DNA of 64,000 nucleotides from Candidatus Obscuribacterales bacterium (GTDB lineage: Bacteria > Cyanobacteriota > Vampirovibrionia > Obscuribacterales > Obscuribacteraceae): assembly GCA_031292355.1 (NCBI GenBank), contig JARLHI010000075.1, positions 186,001 to 250,000 on the forward strand. Reading direction: 5' to 3'. The notes under the pieces were generated by a model. That model did not search any database. It saw only the letters and a list, made by a program, of their open reading frames with translations, and was not told the DNA's origin. The translations under genes and the position numbers were made by a program. Shown piece by piece: positions 26,308 to 35,363 of this stretch; the stretch's first letter is position 1; each line of letters opens with the position of its first letter.

Positions 26308-27420
26308 TTATTCACGTGATGATTTTTGCGATGGTGTAATTTGCACCGCCACGCTTACTTGCGCGTGCTCATTGGCATGCACACCTTGAGGCGCAGCCGA
26401 CTTTCGAGGAGCTAGATGACGGCTCAATTTGATGCCAGTTTTGCTTTCAATCATCAATTTCAATTTTTGTTGAGCCCAGTGTCCTTTGCTCTTCATATGC
26501 AAGAAAAAATATTTGTCAGGTGGCCAGTAGAACGACGGTTCGAAATAGCACCATATAGTGCACCCCTGACAGAAATCCCACGAGCCTTCATCTTTGCGTT
26601 TTTGCTGCACATGTGCGCTGTGCCAGAGTTCATCGAGGTTTGAGCGTCCATTTTTATGCGTGATTTTCACTCTTTCATCATGCATGTGGTAGCAAGGCAA
26701 CAACAAATGGTCATCTGGTGACACTACCACAACAGAGCTAACGGCTCGGCAGCGTGGCTTATCTTTCTGATTGCCACCATCAAGATAAAATTCCATGAAA
26801 GCCCAGTTAACATCAACATTGTCGTATTGAGCCAATTTTTTGATTTGTTCAATCCCTTCTTTTTGCAAAGTGTCGTTTTCACAATAGTCGAAAACTGGCT
26901 GCAAATACATGATGATACCAAGGTCTTGAGCCAACCTCACGACCTCTTCCATTCCCCCTATCGACTCGGGAGTAGCAGTAGAGATAATCGATGGTGTTTC
27001 ACCGAGGCTCTGCGCCAGCTTTATACTTTCGATGACTTTGGTGTAGCCATCAATTCCTCTTTCTTTGCTGTAAGCAACTGCATCTGTCGTTGATAGTGAA
27101 AATTTTAAATCGTCAACGAGACCAACGATATCTTTGGCGATGCGCGGATACAAGGTGCCTGTATTAGCCAGGCTAACCATCAATCCCATTTGCTTGGCTG
27201 CTTTTAAAACGGTGACGATGTGCCGATAAAGAAGTGGCTCTCCACCGGTAAAATCAACAACTTTGACACCCAACCGCTTGAGAGCAGCCAGATTTTCAAT
27301 GATGATTTCAGGGCTCGTTTCTTTGATGCCAATGTTTTCGGCTTTGATGGGGATGTCGCAATATGTACAACGTGAATTGCATTTGTACGTCAAATAATAA
27401 TTCGACAGCAGTGGTGGCAA
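26308..27420 (-). CDS. Radical SAM enzyme with Twitch/SPASM-like C terminus
   Basis: 370 aa. The Fe-S/SAM motif is C14-x3-C18-x2-C21 in YKCNSRCTYCDIP, followed by DFTGGEPLLYRHI (SAM GGE motif) and SLSTTDAVAY. The C-terminal third has cysteines in PRCRAV, LLPCYHMH and DFCQGCTIWC, arranged like a Twitch/SPASM auxiliary cluster. TTG start at 27420 with AAGGAG at a spacing of 6, an excellent site. It is the last gene of a three-gene minus-strand operon with two helical-repeat proteins (gaps of 11 and 19 bases). SPASM-type enzymes often modify peptides or proteins; whether its substrate is one of the neighbours is inference. Confidence 0.85.
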   Translation of the reverse strand: MPPLLSNYYLTYKCNSRCTYCDIPIKAENIGIKETSPEIIIENLAALKRLGVKVVDFTGGEPLLYRHIVTVLKAAKQMGLMVSLANTGTLYPRIAKDIVGLVDDLKFSLSTTDAVAYSKERGIDGYTKVIESIKLAQSLGETPSIISTATPESIGGMEEVVRLAQDLGIIMYLQPVFDYCENDTLQKEGIEQIKKLAQYDNVDVNWAFMEFYLDGGNQKDKPRCRAVSSVVVVSPDDHLLLPCYHMHDERVKITHKNGRSNLDELWHSAHVQQKRKDEGSWDFCQGCTIWCYFEPSFYWPPDKYFFLHMKSKGHWAQQKLKLMIESKTGIKLSRHLAPRKSAAPQGVHANEHAQVSVAVQITPSQKSSRE

Positions 27421-27431
27421 TGCAAACTCCT

Positions 27432-28595
27432 TTAAAATTCAGTATCTCGATATTCCGGTTTAGCTGTGGTCAAAGCAATCTGCCAGGCAAAGTCAAGATC
27501 TAGGTAAGCAGCCGTCGCTAATCTAAGGGCCTCCGGTAAATTATCCTCTTTAAATTGAAATGCGGCACGCCCAAAATAGACAAGAGTCGAATCCATTCGG
27601 CGCTGAAAGATGCGAAAGTCTCTCACTGCAACCTTCTGGGCAATACGAACTATTTTTGCCGATTCGCTCTCTAGGGCTTTGAAACTGCGATCTGCTGAAA
27701 ATTTCGCTCTTTCATCATCGGACTCAGTTGTAGAAGCTGAATGTGCAGACAGTTGCCGACACAAATCAAGCTCCGAGAGAGCAGCAACTGCAGAATTTCC
27801 CACCGAGTAAATTTCGCCATCCATAATCGCCGCCACGCATTCACCCAAATGTTCCTCTGCTTCTTTGAAGTGTCTTTCGATTTTAGCCGAGTTTACTATG
27901 CCGGCGTCAGCTATTAAATTGAGGCAATTGGTCATCTCGTCAATCACATGGCGCACCCGTGCGACTGGTTCATCAATTGCCGTTTCTGGAAATTCTATTT
28001 TCCAGGATGATTGTCGATTATCAATGGATAATAGCGCGCAAACTCTTGTAAGCAGTAAAAGAGCTGCCACGCAAAAGTGACGTGCGTCTTTAGTCTCCTC
28101 GTTTTTCAAAGCGCTCAATGAATGCTTCGCTACTTTTACCGTCTCAAACAAAATATCTTGCGCTTTTTGACTGACGTGAAGATTGCCAGACTCGACTATC
28201 AATTTGGTTCTGGCGATGGATTCGAGTAGATAATTGAGTAAATATTCAGTGGAATCTTTCGGGAAATCAAAACTAGCAGCAATCGTATTTGTCTCCACCT
28301 CGCTTAGCCCATCTAGGAGCATTTGAGCCATTTGCAAATGCGTCGAGGATTGTTCAATCAACCTCTGACAGGCTGAATATTCCTCTTGCTGAAAATGCTT
28401 AAGTGCGGCATTGTGCTGCTCCTCAGCTAACGATAAATGAGCGAGCGCCCGACTTTTGAGGCTACTTTGGGTAATCTCTACAAACTTATTTGTTTCTGCG
28501 ATGGCTTGCACGAGTAAATCGAGTGCTTTGCGCGTAGACACTTTGGGTGTCTGAAAATAATTCTCGATTTTTCGCACCCATTCCATTTTATTCAA
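27432..28595 (-). CDS. Four-fold helical repeat protein, family not recognised
   Basis: 387 aa, nearly all helical and cytoplasmic by composition. The sequence divides into four repeats of about 95 residues (near 24-97, 118-190, 211-292 and 306-386). Each starts with a heptad-like helix and ends in a hairpin of the pattern xAxxxLxxAxxxxxxxxxxxAxxxxxxAxxxLxxxxQL. Examples are EEQHNAALKHFQQEEYSACQ, EEHLGECVAAIMDGEIYSVG and VYFGRAAFQFKEDNLPEALR. The neighbouring 141-aa protein is a single copy of the same unit. It resembles TPR- or ferritin-like helical bundles but matches no family I know. Middle gene of the operon with a radical SAM enzyme. Confidence 0.75.
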   Translation of the reverse strand: MNKMEWVRKIENYFQTPKVSTRKALDLLVQAIAETNKFVEITQSSLKSRALAHLSLAEEQHNAALKHFQQEEYSACQRLIEQSSTHLQMAQMLLDGLSEVETNTIAASFDFPKDSTEYLLNYLLESIARTKLIVESGNLHVSQKAQDILFETVKVAKHSLSALKNEETKDARHFCVAALLLLTRVCALLSIDNRQSSWKIEFPETAIDEPVARVRHVIDEMTNCLNLIADAGIVNSAKIERHFKEAEEHLGECVAAIMDGEIYSVGNSAVAALSELDLCRQLSAHSASTTESDDERAKFSADRSFKALESESAKIVRIAQKVAVRDFRIFQRRMDSTLVYFGRAAFQFKEDNLPEALRLATAAYLDLDFAWQIALTTAKPEYRDTEF

Positions 28596-28614
28596 CCAGC
28601 TCGTTCAATGTGCT

Positions 28615-29040
28615 TTAAATGTGCTTAGTTTTGCACTGCTCGATAAATTCGCGAATGATACGATCGGACTTCGCAAAAGACGCGGTCAGAACCGATTCAT
28701 GAACCGCTTCCACTTCAGTTAATTGCAAGAATTCCGATTCGCCAATTTCACTCTCTAGAATTTCTGCAACCATTAATTGCCGGCCAAAATTTAGTCGCAA
28801 ATAGACCACATTCGCTAGATGTGTTGCTGTTTCAAAATCTCCGCGACTGAGTTTTTGTACAGCGCTCTTTAGTGTTTTGTCTGCCCTATCAATGCAATCC
28901 TGAACAACTGTGTTTTTGTGCTCGCAAACAAAAAGTTCGTCCTGCAGGCGACTAAGCAAAATCTCGAGCTGCGCAAGACGGCTCAAGATCTCTTTTCTGT
29001 TTGGTACTGCTTTTGTCATTGCTTCCAATTTTATAGGCAA
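28615..29040 (-). CDS. Single-unit helical protein paralogous to its neighbour
   Basis: 141 aa. After a short N terminus comes a coiled-coil-like helix (ILSRLAQLEILLSRLQDELF) and the hairpin ADKTLKSAVQKLSRGDFETA followed by THLANVVYLRLNFGRQLM. This aligns with the ends of all four repeats of the 387-aa protein 19 bases downstream. No signal peptide. First gene of the operon that ends with the radical SAM gene. The ATG at 29040 lacks an obvious Shine-Dalgarno; Met8 is a possible alternative start. Function unknown; repeat membership is seen directly. Confidence 0.7.
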   Translation of the reverse strand: MPIKLEAMTKAVPNRKEILSRLAQLEILLSRLQDELFVCEHKNTVVQDCIDRADKTLKSAVQKLSRGDFETATHLANVVYLRLNFGRQLMVAEILESEIGESEFLQLTEVEAVHESVLTASFAKSDRIIREFIEQCKTKHI

Positions 29041-29557
29041 CTGAGTGCGCCCAATAGCCCTCGAGGCGCCGAGTTTGACTGAGGTTCCGCACCCCTCGCC
29101 AGATGACCAAAATATAATCTAAAGCTGCTATTTCGCTCGAAAAAGCAAATTCAGCAATTTGCTGATGATTTTAATATTGCTTTGCAAACTCGTGAAAAGC
29201 ATGAGCCTGCTTGGCGATCTGGCACATATGCAATAGTGATCTAAAGACATCCTAATTTTAAGAATGTAAATTTTCTGGTCGGGATATGACAATATTTCAG
29301 CAGTGCAATCATTGATACGTCCTCGGTTAGGTCTTCAAAATCTTAATCATCAGCTTAGTTTATATGCTGTCCTGACGCGACTTACGATAAGTTAGAGATG
29401 TAAAGAGGGACCATTTGATGATTGTTTTCCGTCTTTGACACTCAAACTCAAAGAGATCTCACCGACCTCGAAATCACCAAATGCTCAGTCTGAGATACGG
29501 CTACCAGCCTGAGAACTTTTCCCGTTATCCAAACGGAAGCGAAAAGAGGATAGAGCC
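29041..29557. other. Long divergent intergenic region upstream of pckG
   Basis: 517 bases without a supported gene. It holds a perfect hairpin (GCAAATT, loop CAGC, AATTTGC, 29145-29162) and AT-rich stretches. A TTGACA occurs near 29435 but has no matching -10. It must hold the promoters for pckG and for the minus-strand operon, so pckG may have a long leader. Confidence 0.45.
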
Positions 29558-31450
29558 TTGCAAGAACAAGAGAGTTATATGCAAACCCTGAACATGCCAA
29601 CGGCGATGCGCAAAAATGCAGGAGTCAAAATGTCGTACCCGGTAACAAACAAAAAGTTACTCGCGTGGGTCGAAGAGATGACCGCTTTGTGTGAGCCTGA
29701 CAGTGTGGTCTGGTGTGATGGCTCGCAAGAGGAATACGACGCGCTCTGCGATGAGATGGTCAAAGCCGGAACCTTTAAGCGACTCAATCCTCTCAAACGT
29801 CCCAACAGTTTTCTCGCCTGGTCAGATCCATCCGACGTTGCCCGTGTCGAAGAACGCACGTATGTATGTGCCGATGACAAAGAGACAGCTGGTCCAAACA
29901 ACAACTGGATCGAGCCAACTAAAATGCGCGCCACCTTGAACAAATTATTTACTGGCTGCATGCGCGGACGCACAATGTACGTCGTTCCTTTCTCAATGGG
30001 GCCGCTTGGTTCGCCAATCTCGCAAATCGGCGTGGAGATTTCTGATTCACCCTATGTAGTCACCAGCATGAAAATTATGACGCGCATGGGACGCAAAGTG
30101 ATTGAAGTGCTCGGAGCTGACGGTGCGTTCGTACCATGTATGCACTCAGTTGGTGCGCCACTTGCGCCCGGTCAAAAAGATGTGCCATGGCCATGTAATG
30201 CCGAACATAAATACATCGTGCATTTTCCAAAGTCTCGTGAAATCTGGTCTTTTGGTAGCGGCTATGGTGGCAACGCTTTGCTTGGCAAAAAATGTTTTGC
30301 TCTGCGCATCGCCTCCAGTATGGCTCAAGAAGAAGGCTGGCTGGCAGAGCACATGCTCATCTTGGGCGTGACTTCACCAGAAGGCAAAAAAGATTATGTT
30401 GCAGCAGCATTTCCGAGTGCTTGCGGCAAAACTAATTTGGCGATGTTGCTACCACCAGAATCTTTTAAAGACTGGAAAGTAACCACAATTGGTGATGATA
30501 TCGCCTGGATTAAGCCAGGCAAAGATGGTCGCCTCCATGCCATCAATCCCGAAAATGGCTTCTTTGGAGTCGCACCAGGTACCGGCATCATATCTAATCC
30601 AGCCGCTATAGCTATGCTCGATCAAGGCAATTGCATCTATACCAACGTTGCGCTCACAGAAGACGGCGATGTCTGGTGGGAAGGTTTAACCGAAAAGACA
30701 CCAGAAAAATTAACCGACTGGCAAGGACAACCCTGGACTCCCGCCTCTAAGACACCTGCAGCGCATCCCAACTCGCGTTTTACCGTGCCCATTGCTAATT
30801 GCTCGACTTTAGACAGCGAATGCGACAACACCGATGGAGTGCCTTTGAGCGCTTTGATTTTCGGCGGTCGTCAGAGCAAAACCATTCCTCTCGTAACAGA
30901 AGCCAAAGATTGGGCTCAGGGCGTCTATTTAGCCGCCACAATGGGTTCGGAAACAACAGCTGCTGCCACTGGCGAAGTCGGTCGGGTCAGACGCGATCCT
31001 TTTGCGATGCTGCCATTTTGTGGATACAACATGGGTAGTTATTTCGACCACTGGTTGAAGATGGGCAAAGCGGTCAAACATCCGCCTCAAATCTTCTTCG
31101 TCAACTGGTTCCGCAAAGACCAAGACGGCAAATTCTTCTGGCCAGGTTTTAGAGAAAACATGCGCGTTATGAAGTGGATTATCGATCGTTTGCACCACGA
31201 AGTGTCGGCACTCGGCACACCAATTGGTTTCTTGCCTAAGTACACGGACATGAACTGGGTGGGTCTCGAAAGCATGACCAGCACCAGATTCGGTGAGCTG
31301 ATGCGATTAAACGACAAAGAATGGTACGAAGAACTGGAACAACACAAAGAACTCTTCGCTCGCTTCGGCTCGCACACTCCCGCGAAGCTTGAGTCTTTGA
31401 GACAGGAAATGAAGACTAATTTTGCCAGTTATTTTCTTTCTCGGAAATAA
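29558..31450 (+). CDS. pckG: Phosphoenolpyruvate carboxykinase (GTP)
   Basis: 630 aa, typical of the GTP-dependent class. Converts oxaloacetate and GTP to PEP, CO2 and GDP in gluconeogenesis or anaplerosis. Motifs: RTMYVVPFSMGPLGSP; the kinase-1 loop AAAFPSACGKTNLAML; the metal and kinase-2 region WKVTTIGDDIAWI; and PFAMLPFCGYNMGSYFDHWL. The N-terminal 25 residues are extra and poorly conserved. The TTG start at 29558 is backed by AGAGGA at a spacing of 7; Met25 is the alternative. Its stop directly abuts the stop of the next, convergent gene. Confidence 0.97.
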   Translation: MQEQESYMQTLNMPTAMRKNAGVKMSYPVTNKKLLAWVEEMTALCEPDSVVWCDGSQEEYDALCDEMVKAGTFKRLNPLKRPNSFLAWSDPSDVARVEERTYVCADDKETAGPNNNWIEPTKMRATLNKLFTGCMRGRTMYVVPFSMGPLGSPISQIGVEISDSPYVVTSMKIMTRMGRKVIEVLGADGAFVPCMHSVGAPLAPGQKDVPWPCNAEHKYIVHFPKSREIWSFGSGYGGNALLGKKCFALRIASSMAQEEGWLAEHMLILGVTSPEGKKDYVAAAFPSACGKTNLAMLLPPESFKDWKVTTIGDDIAWIKPGKDGRLHAINPENGFFGVAPGTGIISNPAAIAMLDQGNCIYTNVALTEDGDVWWEGLTEKTPEKLTDWQGQPWTPASKTPAAHPNSRFTVPIANCSTLDSECDNTDGVPLSALIFGGRQSKTIPLVTEAKDWAQGVYLAATMGSETTAAATGEVGRVRRDPFAMLPFCGYNMGSYFDHWLKMGKAVKHPPQIFFVNWFRKDQDGKFFWPGFRENMRVMKWIIDRLHHEVSALGTPIGFLPKYTDMNWVGLESMTSTRFGELMRLNDKEWYEELEQHKELFARFGSHTPAKLESLRQEMKTNFASYFLSRK

Positions 31451-31945
31451 TTAGCGAACGGTCCAGCTTTCGTGATCCATTTTCCATTGACCGTCTTCTT
31501 TAACCAGAAGGACGACTCCTACTGCTTGCTCGGGCTTTGCGGCAGCTGGTTTGGTGGCGGCGGTCTCAGCTACACCCTTTTTTACTGGTTTGCTGGATTT
31601 AGCGGCATCGGCTAGGTCGCCCACATTTGGTACTTCACCAGTCACTTTCAAAGTCGCTCGATCTCCCTTTATTTCTTCTGATATTACAGTTACCTTTTTG
31701 GACATCATGTCCTTGATCATTGGATAGACAGCTTCAATTTCATCGTCAGTCATTGGCTGATCGCGAGCGATTGAATCTTTTGAGCGCCAAGCGAACAAGG
31801 CTTTAGGAGAAGAGACTGCCAAACACTTCTGGTGGAATTGTAGATAAAACTGGGTGGGCGTCTGCTCAGCCGCCTGGACACATTGAAAAACGCTGACCAG
31901 AAAACTAACTATCACTAGTTTGGTAAGTCTCACTAGATTCGGCAT
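31451..31945 (-). CDS. Exported small protein with DUF4878-like fold (uncertain)
   Basis: 164 aa from the ATG at 31945, chosen because GGAG lies 6 bases upstream; a TTG nine codons earlier has no such site. A signal peptide (LTKLVIVSFLVSVFQCVQA) is followed by a helical segment TQFYLQFHQKCLAV, then alternating strands (KVTVISEEIKGDRATLKVTG) and a final LLVKEDGQWKMDHESWTV. That pattern of a transport-associated or lumazine-like alpha+beta domain, ending in a W-K-[MI] strand, is seen in DUF4878/SnoaL-like lipoproteins. An Ala/Lys/Pro linker interrupts the fold. Function unknown. Confidence 0.7.
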   Translation of the reverse strand: MPNLVRLTKLVIVSFLVSVFQCVQAAEQTPTQFYLQFHQKCLAVSSPKALFAWRSKDSIARDQPMTDDEIEAVYPMIKDMMSKKVTVISEEIKGDRATLKVTGEVPNVGDLADAAKSSKPVKKGVAETAATKPAAAKPEQAVGVVLLVKEDGQWKMDHESWTVR

Positions 31946-31989
31946 ATCAAACTCCAGTCTAAAAAGTATCAACCCGCGTCGTCATAGTC

Positions 31990-32026
31990 TAAAAGAAAAA
32001 GACAGCTGCCACTAGAGCAACTGCCT
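31990..32026 (-). terminator. Rho-independent terminator after the korAB operon
   Basis: On the minus strand AGGCAGTTGC pairs with GCAGCTGTCT (two G:T pairs) around a 7-base loop, followed by TTTTCTTTT. It lies about 90 bases after the korB stop. Confidence 0.8.
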
Positions 32027-32115
32027 ATTTCTTGTGAACTAGATTGAATCACTCACTACACATCATCTAAACCAGGTCAAAATTTAGATGACACACAAAA
32101 AGCGAATAGCAATTG

Positions 32116-32994
32116 CTAGATCAGTTCTTGAATTAACTTCTTGGTCAGGTCACTTGAGAAACCAAGTTTCTGTTTAACGAGAGCGCCTGCTTTGAAAGCT
32201 GGTTCACTATCTTCGTAAGTTGGCAGGTCTGTTTTGTACAGAACGCCCAGTGGAATTTTATCGCCCCATTCAAACGATTTAGCTACAGAAGCATCGAAAT
32301 TGCTTGGGTCCCAGTTCTGGTCTTCCAGCTTATAAACGCGTTCTTTGAACCATGGGTATGTATTCACTTTATTGAAAGTGACGCATGGGCTGAAGACGTC
32401 AATTAGTGAGAAGCCCTTGTGGGCGATAGCGTCTTGAATGATTTGCGATAGTTGTTTGGCTTCACCAGAGAAAGCGCGAGCAACAAATGTTGCACCAGAG
32501 GTGATGGCCAGAGCCAGCGGGTTCAATGGTGTTTCAACGTTACCCTGTGGGGTCGATTTGGTTTTCTGACCAATCGAGGTTGTTGGTGAAGTTTGACCTG
32601 TCGTCAAACCATAAATCTGGTTGTCCATGACGATATAGGTCATGTCCAGATTACGACGCATAGCGTGAATCAAGTGACCAACGCCGATTCCGTATCCGTC
32701 TCCGTCACCACCGGTGATGACAGTTTTCATATCGGTGTTTGCCAGGTGGATACCAGTTGCTACAGGGACTGCGCGTCCGTGCAAGCTGTGGGTACCGTAG
32801 GCGTGAATGAAACCAGGAAGATTCGATGAGCAGCCGATACCGGATACGATCATCAAATTGTGTGGCTCGATTCCCAGACGACCAGCAGCGGTTTGAATCG
32901 ATTTCAAAACGCCGAAGTCTCCACAACCAGGGCACCAGTCTGGTTCGACTGGTCCTTTGTATGTTTCAATCGGAAGCTCAATTACAGTTGCCAT
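32116..32994 (-). CDS. korB: 2-oxoacid:ferredoxin oxidoreductase, beta subunit
   Basis: 292 aa. The beta subunit binds thiamine diphosphate and a 4Fe-4S cluster. Motifs: PDWCPGCGDFGVL at the N terminus; IVSGIGCSSNLPGF; and the TPP/Mg site GGDGDGYGIGVGHLIHAMRRN, split by the usual spacing from IVMDNQIYGLTTGQ. A downstream FSPCVTFN supplies a further Cys. The partner at 33050 is a gamma-alpha fusion, so the pair forms the whole enzyme, with 55 bases between the genes. 2-oxoglutarate is the likeliest substrate; pyruvate or other 2-oxoacids cannot be excluded by eye. The operon ends at the terminator at 31990-32026. Confidence 0.92.
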   Translation of the reverse strand: MATVIELPIETYKGPVEPDWCPGCGDFGVLKSIQTAAGRLGIEPHNLMIVSGIGCSSNLPGFIHAYGTHSLHGRAVPVATGIHLANTDMKTVITGGDGDGYGIGVGHLIHAMRRNLDMTYIVMDNQIYGLTTGQTSPTTSIGQKTKSTPQGNVETPLNPLALAITSGATFVARAFSGEAKQLSQIIQDAIAHKGFSLIDVFSPCVTFNKVNTYPWFKERVYKLEDQNWDPSNFDASVAKSFEWGDKIPLGVLYKTDLPTYEDSEPAFKAGALVKQKLGFSSDLTKKLIQELI

Positions 32995-33049
32995 TGTTTT
33001 ATCAAAACCTCGCTTTAAGCTTTAAGTCTGTGCTGTTTATTACTGAGTT

Positions 33050-35062
33050 CTACTTAGCTGTTGCCAATTCGTGTTTTTCAAACGAATAGGTAGAACCGGT
33101 GACAGCACCGATTTTCATGGTTGCGCCCTTAGAACCTGAAACGCGCTCCGCTAACTCCACGGTCCAAACTGGTTCGCCGTGACCATTCGCGCTTTCGCGA
33201 GTGAGCTTGACTGGACGCAATTTTTCTTGGAAGTGAGTGCGCAAGTAGTGATATGCAACTTCTTTGGCTTCTGCTTCAGATAGATCGAGATCTAATTCTT
33301 TGCCAGCCAAAATACGTTTGACGTGTTCAACCACATAACTTGGTTCGATCGGTTCACCGTCGTACTTGGTTACATGACCGTCCATGCCGATGCCTGTTTC
33401 GCTGCGCAGGTAGCGAGCGAACATGGAGGTGTAGTTCATTTCAACTGAGATTTTCTTTTTGCATTGGCTCAAGATTTCAGTGAACTCTTTAGCGTGGAAT
33501 GGAAGAATCCATTTGCCCACGATGAAGTTAGCTTTGATGCCTTCAGCAGCTAATCTTTCGATAGCTTCTTCTACGACACCAGCAGTTGATCCCCAGCAAA
33601 CTAGTGTGACATCAGCATCAGCTGGTCCTTCGAGTTTTGGTGCTGGCAACTCTTTGAGCAAACCGTCCATCTTGCGTTGACGCTTCTGGAAGATCATGCG
33701 GCGAACCGGTGGTGATGTGAACATGTCGGAGATGAGAATAGACTCTTCGTCTTTTTCGTCAGAAGCCGAAACATAAGTTGTGTTCTTCGTGCCAGGCAAG
33801 GCGCGTGGCGAAATACCAGATTTGGTAAATTCGTAGCGCTTATATTTGCCTTTGCTTTCATCCCATTCGGTCACGATTTCACCACGGTCGATTTTGACAG
33901 GAGCGGTGAAGACTGATTCTTCAACGGTTTCTGGGTGCTCAGAAAGTAACAAATCAGACATGATTACAACAGGCAACTGATATTTATCAGCGTAGTTGAA
34001 AACATCGATTGTGGTTTTGTAAGCATCTTCAACGTCACGCGGAGCCACGATCAAGCGAGGGAATTCACCTTGCGATGCGCCATAAACCTGGAACAAGTCA
34101 GCTTGTTCGGTTTTGGTTGGCAAACCGGTGGAAGGCCCGCCGCGTTGTACTTCAACACAAACCATTGGCACTTCCATAATGCCAGCCATGCCGAGAGCTT
34201 CAGTCATCAGAGCGAAGCCACCACCGGCAGTTGCGCACATTGAACGAACGCCAGCAATACCAGCACCGATCGTCATATTCATAACAGCCAGTTCGTCTTC
34301 ACCTTGTTTGACGCAGATGCCTGTGTCTTTGGTGTGAGCAGCCATCCAGTGAAGAATGGTTGAAGCTGGAGTCATTGGATAAGCAGAATAGAATTTGCAT
34401 CCAGCGTTTGCTGCGGCAATTGCCATAGCTTCGTTGCCGGTAACGAACGGACGACGTTCTTTGCTGAATTTCCACTCGGTGGTGAATGGCTTTGCATTTT
34501 TGGCAGCGAATTCATAACCGGCTTTGAGCAAGCCAATGTTGAGATCGACAATCTTTTGACCTTTGTGGCCGAAGGTATCGTCCATGACTTTGCAGGCTTC
34601 TTCGAGACTCAATTTGCCAAGCTGCAAAACGGCGCCGACAGCAACCGTATTTTGCATGATTGCTTGAAGGGGACCGTGCTCGGCGACAACGTCGGCGGTG
34701 ACGGTTGCCATTGGCAAACCTAGAACTTGAACGCCTTTACGAACGAGCGATGGGTCACATTTCAATTTATCGGAATTGAAAATAATGACGCCGCCTTCTT
34801 CCACTTCTGGAGCATGACGTTCGATTGAATCTTGATTCAAACAGATAACGGCGTTCAACTTGTCGCCGTGATTTGTGATTTTTTTGTCAGCGATGCGGAC
34901 TTTAAGAAAAATATGACCGCCGCGTACTATCGATTGATAGCAGTTGTATGCATATACATGCAGACCAGTTCGTCCGCATGCTCTGGCTAAAGTATCGCCA
35001 GACTTATCGAGACCGTCGCCGGCTGCCCCTGCAATACCAATTGTGACTTCCTGCATTTGCAC
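33050..35062 (-). CDS. korA: 2-oxoacid:ferredoxin oxidoreductase, fused gamma-alpha subunit
   Basis: 670 aa. Residues 1 to about 195 are the gamma domain: IGIAGAAGDGLDKSGDTLARA, NCYQSIVRGGHIFLKVRI. The alpha (pyrimidine-binding) domain starts with FVTGNEAMAIAAANAGCKFYSAYPMTPAS and has QGEDELAVMNMTIGAGIAGVRS, TAGGGFALMTEALGMA and QRGGPSTGLPTKTEQADL. A transketolase-C-like region follows (LVCWGSTAGVVEEAIE). Oxidises a 2-oxoacid to the acyl-CoA and reduces ferredoxin, together with KorB. It is about 50-90 residues longer than many fused alpha subunits, mostly at the C terminus. First gene of the operon; ATG at 35062 with GAGGAG about 9 bases upstream. Confidence 0.93.
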   Translation of the reverse strand: MQMQEVTIGIAGAAGDGLDKSGDTLARACGRTGLHVYAYNCYQSIVRGGHIFLKVRIADKKITNHGDKLNAVICLNQDSIERHAPEVEEGGVIIFNSDKLKCDPSLVRKGVQVLGLPMATVTADVVAEHGPLQAIMQNTVAVGAVLQLGKLSLEEACKVMDDTFGHKGQKIVDLNIGLLKAGYEFAAKNAKPFTTEWKFSKERRPFVTGNEAMAIAAANAGCKFYSAYPMTPASTILHWMAAHTKDTGICVKQGEDELAVMNMTIGAGIAGVRSMCATAGGGFALMTEALGMAGIMEVPMVCVEVQRGGPSTGLPTKTEQADLFQVYGASQGEFPRLIVAPRDVEDAYKTTIDVFNYADKYQLPVVIMSDLLLSEHPETVEESVFTAPVKIDRGEIVTEWDESKGKYKRYEFTKSGISPRALPGTKNTTYVSASDEKDEESILISDMFTSPPVRRMIFQKRQRKMDGLLKELPAPKLEGPADADVTLVCWGSTAGVVEEAIERLAAEGIKANFIVGKWILPFHAKEFTEILSQCKKKISVEMNYTSMFARYLRSETGIGMDGHVTKYDGEPIEPSYVVEHVKRILAGKELDLDLSEAEAKEVAYHYLRTHFQEKLRPVKLTRESANGHGEPVWTVELAERVSGSKGATMKIGAVTGSTYSFEKHELATAK

Positions 35063-35363
35063 TCCTCACCGAGTTTTCAAAAGATGCGAGATGGACTTCC
35101 AAGGCTCAAATGGTGTCTTCCAGCCAGTTGTTCACAACTGACTTTCGACTGGCAATGCAACAAGCCTTGATGGCGCCCCTTGCAACGATTGAGCCACAAT
35201 CGTTCCGCAGCGATAAACGCATAGGGTGCTTCCAGACTAATGCCTTATCCAGACTTGAATAAGATAACATAACCTTGCCATGAGGCGCCAAGGGCCAGGC
35301 TTAAGGTAACGGCTTGAGAGCAAGCATTTACATAAGGTCTTTGTAATCAGACTACTTTGCTGA
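35063..35363. other. Intergenic region between nuoL operon and korA
   Basis: About 300 bases with no supported gene. A GCTTG/CAAGC stem (near 35310) lacks a U-run. The korA promoter should be here, but none is obvious. Confidence 0.4.

Noticed and set aside
29145..29162. Perfect hairpin as a terminator
   Set aside because: On the plus strand no T-run follows. On the minus strand a T-run follows, but there is no gene upstream to terminate.
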